A DNA stretch of 64,000 nt from Elusimicrobiota bacterium (lineage in GTDB: Bacteria; Elusimicrobiota; UBA8919), in NCBI GenBank assembly GCA_028718185.1, contig JAQUMH010000009.1, positions 37,764 to 101,763 on the forward strand. The letters are read 5' to 3'. A program made the translations under genes and the position numbers. The number at the start of each line of letters is the position of its first letter. The stretch's first letter is position 1. Of the stretch, positions 9,701 to 17,115 are shown piece after piece. Under the pieces are notes generated by a model. It saw only the letters and a list, made by a program, of their open reading frames with translations. It was not told the origin of the DNA and did no database searches.

Positions 9701-12700
9701 AGAACTATTTGTTATTACTACTACCAATGCTGACGTTGTCGTGGTTGCATTACTATTATCGGTTGCTTTTGCAGTTATGCTGTAAGTGCCCGATGATACA
9801 TTGTTCCATGTATATGCATACTGAGAATTACTGTCCGGAGTTGTAACTGCCGGTAATAACGGATTACCGTTACTGTAAAAATCTACTTTGCTGATAGTTC
9901 CGTCAGTGTCAGATGCATTTACTTTTATTGTTAATGTCGCAGGTGGATTACTGCCATTTGTAACCACAATTGTACTTATACTTACTGTCGGAGGAATTGA
10001 TGTTATTGTAAAATTACTGTCTGACATGTCTGTTGGACTACCATCAAGTTCCTGTATCCTTATCCGGCAGGTTGTGCTTGGTGTATTTGGGATATTTAAC
10101 GGTTGACTGCCGTCGTTGGCAGTGTTGGTTATATACGTTACCCAGCTTGTGCCGCTGTTTGTTGAGATAGCTATATTAACATTCCCTACTGTCCCGCCAC
10201 TCGTCCATGTTATTGTCTGCTGACTTCCGACTGTTAAACTTTCTCCACCATTGGGGTAGGTTACAGTTATTGTAGGTCCCGGGATTTCTGTAAGATGATT
10301 AAACCAAACATTAGCCATTTTATCGGAACCAGACTGGCTGGGATGGCAACCATCAATAAGATCTGTAGCAGGAATAATATTAGATTCATTATACATATCA
10401 ACAAAATAAACATTTTTGCCCTGGCTTTGTTTTGAAGCTACCACCCCAGGAATTGCATCATTATATGTAATAACTTCATTAAATAATTCAGTAGTTGTCT
10501 TGGGTGGATATGGCGCATTATCATAACTTGTCATAGGAATAATTGACGCTACGTAAACTTTTGCATTGGGTACTTTTGTCGTGATTTTATCTATAAGAGC
10601 ACTAAGTCTATTCGTAGTGTCAGCGAGTAGTTCGCCTGTATAACTACCCACGTCATTCGTTCCAATGTGCAGTAAAATAATATCGGAAGGATTCCACGTT
10701 AACCATGTGTCAATATCAGTATCAATTCCAAGCACTCTAATGCCACTATGTCCTTCATGATTTGGGTCCGGACAAGTATCTCCGACAGTTGTAGCACTTC
10801 CGACAAAATCATAATTCGGGTGAACAGGATCAGAATTTAGTAATGTCCATAAAGTGGTCCGATAACTAGGGCTCCGGGCAGTTATTGAATCTCCAAGGGG
10901 CATTATTTTTATAAGTGGTGTTACTTTGATTACTACATTGGATATTCCCGACCAGTTGGTGAGCATATCATCTCTTACCTTCATCGCAAAATAATAGGTT
11001 ATACCTGCACTTAAATTCTGGACTGTATAACTCTGTGGTGTTCCAGATGGCAGTGGGACCGGTTCGCCACTGCATTGTGTAGCTGTTGCCCAATTACTCT
11101 CATTTATACTTACATTTGCATAACGAATATCATACACACTTGCTGTACCTATATTACCATCATTACCGACTGAAGTCCAACTTAACACCACACTATTACT
11201 GGTTGCAACACCTGTCGTTAATGTGTTTATCGCTGAGGGTGGTGTTGTGTCGGGTGGCATAGTATAAGTTACTGTTATTGTTGTCTCTTTTATATTATTG
11301 GATGTATCAGTCGCTTTGGCATATATTACGTTGGAACCGTTTGCCAATGTAACACTATTACTCCATGGTGATAATGTTCCATTAACTGCAGTGTATGTTC
11401 CACCCGCTCCTACTTTCAATTCTACTTTACTCAACCCTACATTGTCTGACGCTGTACCACTTACCGTTAGTAGCGATGCTGTTACCGTTGAATTATTCGC
11501 CGGTGAGGTTATTGTTATTGCAGGAGGGGTAGGGTCAGATGCATTTGAATTACCATATATCTCAAATTCCCATAAGGAATATAAACAATATGAGATATTC
11601 TCCCCTCTTTTTGTACCATACATCCTTACATATCTACCACTACCATTTAATGTTATATCTTCAATACCGCCTGAACCACTTGTCTTTGTATATATTGTTT
11701 GCCAGTTTGAACCATCATTTGATACTTGTATCAGATAATCTTTAGCATATGTACAAAACCAATCTGTTCCCCATTTTAATACAATTTCAGTTATATTATA
11801 TGTAGCGCCTAAATCTATAGATATCCATTGCGGATCACTACCCAGTGATGCCCAACGAGTTGTTAAAATACCATCTACTGCTCTATTCGCGGAATAATTT
11901 GAATATATATCCGTGTATGTAGAAGAAACTGTTACTGTTTTATTTAATGCTATATTTGTTGTAAGAGCAGCAGTTTTAACAACAGGGGTAATATTAGATA
12001 TCGCAGAACAATTCCCTGCTGCATCTGACGACTTTATCGCAAAGTAATAATTGGTGTCCGGAACTAAACCCTGTACGGTATATGTCTGATTGTTACCTGC
12101 TGCCTTTGGCACAGGACCACCTAAACAATGTGCATCTTTCCAGTTGCTCTCGCTTATACTTAGAGTACTGCTACATCTTATATCGTATTCACTCACTGTA
12201 GTACTATAATCATCATTAGGATTTGGTGCTGTCCAACTTAGGACTATACTGCTACTGCCTAAACTACTTGTTGCAAAATTGTTTGTTACTGCTAAATTGT
12301 TTATTACTGTCGGAACAATTTTTTCAGTTACATAAGGAGTTCCACCTGTAGGTGTCATGACTATCAGCGTTGTGGCATACGGTCCCATATCAAAACTCTT
12401 ACTGTAGGAGTTAGTAGCTGGAACACTGGAATTATCTTCCTCTTTTTCAAGAAGGAAATTGTTATTGTTGTAACCATAGTTGCTGTGGGTATTATCCACC
12501 AGATATCGCTCATAGTGAATGGGCCCGGTCCCAAAACTGGAAGGAAGATTTGAGAGATTTATGCTCGCAGTTTGCATAACGTTTTGATTATTAGAGAGCA
12601 TTAACGCGACCCCCGAATTATCCTTGCTGGCAATGGAATATATATTGGTTGTACTTGACGCGCTGACCAGATAGTTCTTGGACATCTTCAGCATCTTATA

Positions 12701-13795
12701 GACGTTGTATTTAGGAAGCACAACCCCATCTGTGGTTATTAGTGTCGTCGTATTTAAGGCATCTGTTTTTATTCTATCCGGCGCCATAATAGACTCGTGT
12801 GTCTGAGCGTAGTCCATGTTTGCAAATTGCATAGGAATCACGTTGATACCGGTTTGCATGAGACTAGACCATCCTGATGCATTCCAAGACGCCTCTAAAC
12901 TCAGATTTCCCGGAGTGAAACCTGTTACGAAGTAGTCCCTACCTGAAGTACACCATTCCGTTATGATTAGTTCGGCGTTCATACCTCTCTCGTCCAGCCA
13001 CGATTTGATTTGCCTGGTAACTGTAGCGCTGATTCTCGGGTCTTTAGCGGTGAGTCCCAGGTAACTGGCATCATCGGTGTAGATATGATAATCAATAAAA
13101 TCCAACTTAAGTCCGTGGTCCTTGACGAAGTCTAAGAACAGTGGAACTATCGCATAGTCAGAATATTGGCCGTTGCCTCCCAATTTTATAGGAGCAACAC
13201 CCGGAGGCAGAGTGGCATTGACCGCAACGACTGCATTAGCGGTGTGTTGGTAGAGAACATTGTACCAGGTCCACTCTGCTGTGGGTTCACTCATTAGTGA
13301 AACATAGACAATTTTAGGATATTTCGCCTTGAGATGAGTAAGAATATCCCTGACCAGCTGCTCCCATTTAATATAATCCTTTGGGGGATGTTCATTTCCA
13401 TACCATACTGTCTCGCCTGTTAGCCATGAAGGAATATCAGCAATGGTTACTAATGGCTGTGAACCGTGGGATATGATGTTGTCCAGAATATTATCGGTGC
13501 CCATGAATCCATATTGATTAGAATTCCAGTTGTAGTCACCTTCTGTTTTACATATCAAACTCGGCCAATAGTATGTTCTCTCTACTGACATATCAATGTC
13601 TTTCAGTAACTGCGTATCCACAGGACCCCGAGTATTTCTTACTGTTGTAGTATACTTTTGATATCGTGGTAGATTCCCCCTGGTTTGTGAGTAATCTATA
13701 TTTACCGTTGCAGTATGTACAGACACCGTTATCAGTGTCAACACTAAAGTCATTACTAATTTTTCTATTAACTTACTTTCAATAGATTTACCCAT
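6728..13795 (-). CDS. Giant secreted GH39-like glycosidase + SGNH esterase with CBMs and T9SS-like C-terminal domain
   Basis: This 2355-residue protein has a signal peptide (1-29). Residues 30-485 form a clan GH-A barrel most like GH39, with probable acid/base E170 (SLMSEP) and nucleophile E280 (IITEWC). Then come Fn3 (495-605), an F5/8-type CBM32 (612-748), Ig-like (755-845) and Fn3 (850-957) domains. Residues 962-1172 are an SGNH/GDSL hydrolase with S970 (LGDSIT), GTND (1045-1048) and D1148/H1151 (DGCHPS), probably a CE3-like acetylesterase. A Kre9-like segment, Ig, two CBM6-type domains around a chitobiase-C-like domain, two Fn3 domains and a 350-residue C-terminal module (about 2006-2355) follow. 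The last 90 residues (VYPNPYNPATAV ... GKIGLIK) resemble T9SS sorting domains. Alternative sugar specificities within clan A are possible. It lies directly behind a riboswitch leader without a PorV gene. Confidence 0.9.
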   Translation of the reverse strand: MGKSIESKLIEKLVMTLVLTLITVSVHTATVNIDYSQTRGNLPRYQKYTTTVRNTRGPVDTQLLKDIDMSVERTYYWPSLICKTEGDYNWNSNQYGFMGTDNILDNIISHGSQPLVTIADIPSWLTGETVWYGNEHPPKDYIKWEQLVRDILTHLKAKYPKIVYVSLMSEPTAEWTWYNVLYQHTANAVVAVNATLPPGVAPIKLGGNGQYSDYAIVPLFLDFVKDHGLKLDFIDYHIYTDDASYLGLTAKDPRISATVTRQIKSWLDERGMNAELIITEWCTSGRDYFVTGFTPGNLSLEASWNASGWSSLMQTGINVIPMQFANMDYAQTHESIMAPDRIKTDALNTTTLITTDGVVLPKYNVYKMLKMSKNYLVSASSTTNIYSIASKDNSGVALMLSNNQNVMQTASINLSNLPSSFGTGPIHYERYLVDNTHSNYGYNNNNFLLEKEEDNSSVPATNSYSKSFDMGPYATTLIVMTPTGGTPYVTEKIVPTVINNLAVTNNFATSSLGSSSIVLSWTAPNPNDDYSTTVSEYDIRCSSTLSISESNWKDAHCLGGPVPKAAGNNQTYTVQGLVPDTNYYFAIKSSDAAGNCSAISNITPVVKTAALTTNIALNKTVTVSSTYTDIYSNYSANRAVDGILTTRWASLGSDPQWISIDLGATYNITEIVLKWGTDWFCTYAKDYLIQVSNDGSNWQTIYTKTSGSGGIEDITLNGSGRYVRMYGTKRGENISYCLYSLWEFEIYGNSNASDPTPPAITITSPANNSTVTASLLTVSGTASDNVGLSKVELKVGAGGTYTAVNGTLSPWSNSVTLANGSNVIYAKATDTSNNIKETTITVTYTMPPDTTPPSAINTLTTGVATSNSVVLSWTSVGNDGNIGTASVYDIRYANVSINESNWATATQCSGEPVPLPSGTPQSYTVQNLSAGITYYFAMKVRDDMLTNWSGISNVVIKVTPLIKIMPLGDSITARSPSYRTTLWTLLNSDPVHPNYDFVGSATTVGDTCPDPNHEGHSGIRVLGIDTDIDTWLTWNPSDIILLHIGTNDVGSYTGELLADTTNRLSALIDKITTKVPNAKVYVASIIPMTSYDNAPYPPKTTTELFNEVITYNDAIPGVVASKQSQGKNVYFVDMYNESNIIPATDLIDGCHPSQSGSDKMANVWFNHLTEIPGPTITVTYPNGGESLTVGSQQTITWTSGGTVGNVNIAISTNSGTSWVTYITNTANDGSQPLNIPNTPSTTCRIRIQELDGSPTDMSDSNFTITSIPPTVSISTIVVTNGSNPPATLTIKVNASDTDGTISKVDFYSNGNPLLPAVTTPDSNSQYAYTWNNVSSGTYSITAKATDNSNATTTTSALVVVITNSSVSQQQAYPSGVAWSIGSGTTTIEAEDYDTVTSGTGEGIAYHDTTPGQEDHSNIFRTTEGVDIEVCSDTGAGYDIGHTIPGEWLEYSINVNQSGTYRIILRTARDTTVDDSVHIEFAQSDVKYLQTASVILPGTGNWQVWTDAVIATNVTLNAGNQIMRLVLDPSAAVYCSNFNYISLIKLNADTPNTVETPTISPGAGTYASSVTVTLGCATGGATIRYTTNGTDPTSSSLLYSAPFTLAQSATVRTRAFKTAMTDSSVNSVAYIVIPPVSLQQSYGNNGNPWQIGIATTTIEIENYDTVTSGSAEGKTYYDTTPGNLGGAYRTSEAVDIENCTDTGGGYNIGYAVSGEWLEYSVNVSETAEYKIIIRASNGQGSIGNPIHLEFGVHNAQANIITPPVSIPDTGGWSTWTDIEVSSNVLLISGNLIMKLVMDSGSKDWNGNFNYISIIRLTNDTTPPVVSAVAPANISGSGVVLTWTTNEPANSKIEYGLTTSYGSATLVADTGGVYSHSVTLNGLTENTVYHYRMVSVDMNGNTTTTGDYSFTTGATDPNPPVISNVRASVTINGAVLIWTTDENSDSQVGYGTTTAMGITTSLDTTPTRLHSVSIGGLQKGKTYYYRVYSRDPFGNLQTSAQYSFTTYNNNLKHRIYTYYYDDGTTTTKVGASASASLKFKLQVYNVDENSIATDYTGTLTLTTKNSKSSVLDTTDSTLTEADAGEKEVSVPFRSDIDTVELTGDTTSPIIINFNDMYIAKLVGYQGGSIRGVNGLKILIPTGILSMNKYLASIKTSAVPSVQNSIKYINTVHPICYDFGELTFKESAPELEDQVFTRAVNITIPYTTADIGTLNEDGLRIYYWTGTDWDLVTGLQTVDKTNNTVTATVKHFSTYRILGSYLSADMSNIKVYPNPYNPATAVLGKLKVMNLPVNSIMKLYNVSGGLVRELKEIDFGNLGWLEWDGKNADGDKVGRGIYVYQINDSAGNKKTGKIGLIK

Positions 13796-13868
13796 TGTTT
13801 TTCCTTTTTATTATATTTTATATGAATAAATATTTAGTTTTATGGATGATCCCTCGCCTACCACTCGG

Positions 13869-13983
13869 GATTGTTTTATTGGTCTCCAGTAGGGGACTCA
13901 AAGTTGATTACCCCGATTTTTTTTATAACTGAATATGTTATCGGGATTGTTTTATTGGTCTCCAGTAGGGGACTCAATAAAAC
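13869..13983 (-). repeat. Two CCUACUGG-loop hairpins between terminator and GH39 giant
   Basis: GTCCCCTACTGGAGACC (minus strand) occurs at about 13949-13983 inside a 9-bp GUUUUAUUG/CAAUAAAAC stem and again near 13869-13897 without that outer stem. AATCCCGATAAC segments separate the copies. Near-identical hairpins occur at 63594-63628, and a variant at 29524-29545. Confidence 0.65.
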
Positions 13984-14074
13984 AAAAAAAGAAGTCCGTT
14001 AGAAAATTAGTCAATCAGTTAATTGGGTTTTTTAACCTAATTCACTAATTTACTAATTCACTAATCCACTTCTT
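13984..14074 (-). terminator. Riboswitch-linked intrinsic terminator, leader 1
   Basis: On the minus strand a long A/T-rich hairpin starts with AGAAGTGGATTAG (14074 leftward), returns through CTAACGGACTTCT and ends in a run of seven U (13990-13984). It lies directly after the aptamer, where ligand binding could decide between termination and read-through into the giant gene at 13795. Confidence 0.65.
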
Positions 14075-14078
14075 TTGT

Positions 14079-14224
14079 TTTCGGTAACCTAGCTGGCTTG
14101 ATAGCCACAAGCGGTTTACACGCTTGTGGTTTGTCGCTTATCGGCAACCTGTGTTGGCGTTCACTATCTTAGCCCTTGGTTTTGCGAACTCATCCCGATT
14201 TCTCGGGAGCAGCCTTTTCGGATT
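14079..14224 (-). promoter_or_regulatory. Cyclic-di-GMP-I (GEMM-like) riboswitch with P3 insertion, copy 1
   Basis: The minus-strand RNA shows GAAAAGGCUGCUC, a CCCGA-GAAA-UCGGG stem with GNRA loop, GAUGAGUUCGCAAAACC, AGGGCUAAGAUAG and two versions of the 3' element: GCCAACACAGGUUGCCGA and, further on, GCCAGCUAGGUUACCGA. This matches the GEMM consensus elements (GGCAAACC, GNRA stem, CGCAAA, GGGUCUAAG, AGCCGGGUUGCCGA). The GNRA-capped stem differs in sequence between the four copies while pairing is kept, which argues for RNA structure. GAUAG can pair with CUAUC beyond a CCACAAGCG hairpin insertion. No clear closing P1 stem was found. The family call is by motif comparison only. Confidence 0.7.
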
Positions 14225-14350
14225 CTTTGCGCGGAAGTCGGACCTACCGGACCGACTGAGTTAATGCTCGGAGTTCGGACCTACTGGACCGAGCGAGAAC
14301 ATAACCCCGATGTTAATCGTGGGCACATGACCCCGCAGTTAGCGGGGTAA
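14225..14350 (-). ncRNA. Tandem GC-rich leader hairpins upstream of riboswitch 1
   Basis: On the minus strand four stem-loops follow each other (CCCCGC-UAACU-GCGGGG, CGAU-UAACA-AUCG, GCUCGG-CCGAGC and GUCGG-CCGAC), separated by AUGUGCC, AUGUUCUC and AUUAACUC-like spacers. Equivalent arrays precede the other three riboswitches. Function is unknown; leader stabilisation or protein binding is possible. Confidence 0.55.
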
Positions 14351-14503
14351 ACAATATGAAATACTTTGCTTCTCTAATTACTTGCCCTTTCCTACGCTAT
14401 TTATAATATATTTTTGTTGTTTTGTCAAGATATTTTTACTCTTGTTTCCTGCCTCTTATTTCACGACCTCAGACTAATGGCTTCGGACTAACTCTTTACT
14501 ACA

Positions 14504-14532
14504 TATATAACACACTACCGGTTTTTTGTCAA
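14504..14532 (-). promoter_or_regulatory. Promoter of riboswitch leader 1
   Basis: Minus strand: TTGACA (14532-14527), 17-bp spacer, TATATA (14509-14504). The sequence is nearly shared with the promoters at 43126-43098 and 27918-27890, including GTTATATA and the following TAGTA. Confidence 0.8.
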
Positions 14533-14538
14533 TAATTT

Positions 14539-14660
14539 ATTTTTACGCAAAATCGCTATTAAATATTTTTATAAAACAATCTATTTCTTCTCAAAGAATT
14601 GAAAATAACAATGTTTTATATACTGCATTTTTACGCAAAATTATACTATTAAAAATAAAT
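14539..14660 (-). promoter_or_regulatory. Probable AraC-type operator repeats and regulator-gene relic, copy 1
   Basis: ATTTTTACGCAAAATCGCTATTAA (14539-14562) and ATTTTTACGCAAAATTATACTATTAA (from 14627) form a direct repeat 88 bp apart, upstream of the -35 box. The same pair with the same spacing occurs at 43135-43245. CAAAATCRCTATT also lies beside the promoter at 30049-30077. The second repeat resembles the start of the AraC genes with ATG changed to ATT. The rest of 14660-14810 shows a short poly-A run and nothing else recognised. Confidence 0.5.
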
Positions 14661-14810
14661 ATCACTCGGAAGGCATAAAAAAAAACACATTCTTATGTTC
14701 TTGTATTCTACAATCTGCTAAAAGCAACTACATCAAAATCCGTCGCATAGTAATGCGACCGCTGTTATGTAATTGTCAAGCTGTTATTTTATTTTAGATT
14801 TACCTGCAAT

Positions 14811-15029
14811 CTACTCTATTGAGAAGGTGTTGTAACTATAATAATCGCATTTTCCTCTAAAACCATCATCGCAGATTTCTCTTTTTTTATTAAGAAAAGA
14901 TTTCTTTTTACAAAAATACAACATACAACTGACACCTTCTCCAAGTAAACAATAAATACAATCCGAACCCATTCTTTTAATTGGTACTGATGTTTTTAAT
15001 ACTTTGTTTCTGGTTGAATTTGTTTGCAT
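14811..15029 (-). CDS. Small cysteine-rich hypothetical protein
   Basis: This 72-residue reading frame has six cysteines in its central and C-terminal part (DCIYCLLGEGVSCMLYFCKK and EICDDGFRGKCDYY). The composition is unlike the surrounding non-coding DNA and could suit a metal site or disulfides. It has no signal peptide. No good ribosome-binding site precedes the ATG; a GAGGA lies too far away (about 20 nt). It stands alone between the GH123-type gene and the promoter of riboswitch 1, so context gives no hint of function. It may be a chance frame. Confidence 0.4.
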   Translation of the reverse strand: MQTNSTRNKVLKTSVPIKRMGSDCIYCLLGEGVSCMLYFCKKKSFLNKKREICDDGFRGKCDYYSYNTFSIE

Positions 15030-15171
15030 GTTTATGTTTTATATATATCCTCACTTTCGTAAAACTCTGCAATTAAATCTGACAACGATTGTGAGAGCGA
15101 GGGAGCACATTCGCTTCGCTCAGTGTAAACTCCGCGACCGCGGCAACCTCATTAGTCTTGCTTTACCTACG

Positions 15172-15232
15172 AGCTTGCTTCCCCGCCACTAAATCTATGG
15201 CGGGCAAGAAACCGTCGGCGGGCAGGGACTTC
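15172..15232. repeat. GGCGGG hairpin repeat after GH123-type gene
   Basis: CCCCGCCACTAAATCTATGGCGGG and a following GGCGGGCAGGGAC are of the same family as 6617-6727. It lies just beyond the stop codon at 15246 and may end the transcript. The rest of 15030-15245 includes A/T-rich and GCGACCGCGG-containing sequence with no recognised feature. Confidence 0.5.
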
Positions 15233-15245
15233 GGACTACCCTTCA

Positions 15246-17009
15246 CTATCTTTTATCTGAAAGCTTTAAAATAGCTTCAGCTACCATTTTTTTTGCCTGA
15301 TATATATCAGAAGGAGTCGTGGAATAATCTGTCATATTTCGAGCAACCATCTCAAGACTTTTAGTAATCACCTCTTCTCCTTCTTTTGCAAGTTGTGTGT
15401 TTCCTGCTTTTTTGTGTTTCTCAACTAATTGTCCCAACATATATAGATAACAATTGTCTTCCCTGCCATCACGCAAAACTTCTTCCCGGATTGAACTTAG
15501 AAACAGATTGTTTTTGTCCGGCGTAGGATTGGGAAAAATATAATTTCTTGTATAACCGGTTACCGGGAATGACTCGTCGTTGGTTTTCCAAAAAGTCTTC
15601 ACTCCGTCCCGCTCGCCATAGTCATACCCTCTCCAACTTTGGTTATAATTCCAAATAGGAAATAAAGATATATCATATTTATAGGCAAGCCAGGAGATAG
15701 TCCTTTGCTCTATTAAAAGATGATGCTGCATGTATCCGGGAGCAACTAATGTCGCACCCCAATACCAGCCTACTCTGTCGCCTGCTTTCTTTCTTGCTAT
15801 TAAAAAGTCGGTCGCCTCACCTTCCCACAGCCCAAGATGAGCACACCATATTCCGGGATAACCTATCATCTGGTTAAGAGACCCTAAAGCACGACCGGTA
15901 AAATCTGTAAAATAATTTGTAAATCCGGCATCTTTTACCTCCTGCTGCGATTTCTGCCATTTCTCAAGATTGCCTGCTTTGGTAAAATCAGGTTCATCCC
16001 ATGTGAATAACATAAAATTATCCAACCAGCCTTTCTCCTTCAAATGGTTATATACTCTTTTAAGTATTGCCTGCCGTTCCGGTCCCATGCGCTCGTCGGT
16101 GTTCTTAGTGCGAAGCGGGCCTTCAGGATAAAAATACCGCATATCTATAAAAATCCAGAATTTATTCATGCCAAGATGCATAAGTTCTTCTGTCTGTTTA
16201 TCAAATGTATCATAAGAACCTTCAGATGGCGGATTCCATGCCAGACATGTATTGCCACGATGAAGTTTAATCATATGTTTTGATATCATTTTTTTATACT
16301 CAAACTCATCTATCCCTAATACTTTAGAAGCAACCGTATCGTCTCCCCATGCGTTTAACTCAACAGGACATTCTTTTATTAAAACAAAATCCCATACTTT
16401 TAAAGAAACCTTTACGTCTGTTCTTTTACCATTCTTTGGAATGATAGATACTGTCCCGGTATATGTTCCTGCGACCGTATCTTTAGGTACATAAAAAGTA
16501 AGCCAGACTGTATTATTCTTATTAGTACGTGCATCAAATACTTTATCTGATTTTAACGGGTCAGGACGAAAACCATAAACTTCATCTAAAGATTTAAGAT
16601 GCCGTGCATTTAGGAACGATTGTGTTTGGGGACCATTTAAGTCAAGGTTATACTTTACTGCATCTATGTTTATCCACGCCGCATTATGATACTCAAAATT
16701 AGTTTTGCTTATTTTAACAGTAGTGTTATCCGGTAATTTACCATTGAGATCTGTAAATTCTACCTTTACACCTTTCAAGTCTTCTTTACCTTTTGGTATT
16801 ATAATTATCTGTGCAGGTTCATACTCGTCTTTCGCTGCATATAGTTCGATGGATTTAGTTTTACCGGTAAATACTTTGTCACGGAATACACTCACCATAG
16901 AATTTTCCACAAAAGCATCATACATTACTGCTGCTGTAGAAACATTTGCCAATAAACCAATACCTGCAATTATTAATACTGCTACCATAAAAAAACTCTT
17001 CCACTTCAT
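15246..17009 (-). CDS. Secreted GH123-type (DUF4091) glycosidase
   Basis: This 587-residue protein has a signal peptide (1-26). An N-terminal beta-sandwich (about 30-205; ELYAAKDEYEPAQIII, GTYTGTVSI) is typical of DUF4091 proteins. A TIM-barrel part (about 215-500) contains FTWDEPDF with the D338-E339 pair expected for GH123, whose characterised members are beta-N-acetylgalactosaminidases using substrate-assisted catalysis. The C-terminal helical part (500-587) has no sorting domain, so unlike its neighbours it is probably periplasmic or freely secreted. A GGGGAGG site 7 nt before the ATG supports the start. It is the last gene of the unit led by the GH172 gene. Actual specificity is not determined by sequence. 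Confidence 0.85.
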   Translation of the reverse strand: MKWKSFFMVAVLIIAGIGLLANVSTAAVMYDAFVENSMVSVFRDKVFTGKTKSIELYAAKDEYEPAQIIIIPKGKEDLKGVKVEFTDLNGKLPDNTTVKISKTNFEYHNAAWINIDAVKYNLDLNGPQTQSFLNARHLKSLDEVYGFRPDPLKSDKVFDARTNKNNTVWLTFYVPKDTVAGTYTGTVSIIPKNGKRTDVKVSLKVWDFVLIKECPVELNAWGDDTVASKVLGIDEFEYKKMISKHMIKLHRGNTCLAWNPPSEGSYDTFDKQTEELMHLGMNKFWIFIDMRYFYPEGPLRTKNTDERMGPERQAILKRVYNHLKEKGWLDNFMLFTWDEPDFTKAGNLEKWQKSQQEVKDAGFTNYFTDFTGRALGSLNQMIGYPGIWCAHLGLWEGEATDFLIARKKAGDRVGWYWGATLVAPGYMQHHLLIEQRTISWLAYKYDISLFPIWNYNQSWRGYDYGERDGVKTFWKTNDESFPVTGYTRNYIFPNPTPDKNNLFLSSIREEVLRDGREDNCYLYMLGQLVEKHKKAGNTQLAKEGEEVITKSLEMVARNMTDYSTTPSDIYQAKKMVAEAILKLSDKR

Positions 17010-17040
17010 AATACAACCTCCCCTTTTAAATTTTGTGTAA

Positions 17041-17113
17041 TGAGTAATGTGAATGTATGTTATAGAGTTTTAAGGTTATCGGGTTTTTAACTCTATAAAC
17101 TCTATAATGCTTC
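17041..17113. repeat. Intercistronic TATAGAGTT hairpin spacer, copy 1
   Basis: GTTATAGAGTTTTAAGG and AACTCTATAAACTCTATAA can pair. Related spacers lie at 31664-31738, 46465-46538 and 62461-62545, each directly after a stop codon. Confidence 0.6.
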
Positions 17114-17115
17114 TC

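Noticed and set aside
14079-14224. Cobalamin or other riboswitch class for the leader RNA
   Set aside because: There is no B12 box or transport gene; the GNRA stem, CGCAAA and GGUUACCGA elements fit GEMM/c-di-GMP-I better.
14126-14350. Plus-strand open frame of 74 codons
   Set aside because: It lies antisense to the conserved riboswitch and its hairpins; similarity between leaders is explained by RNA structure. The same holds for 42811-43104.
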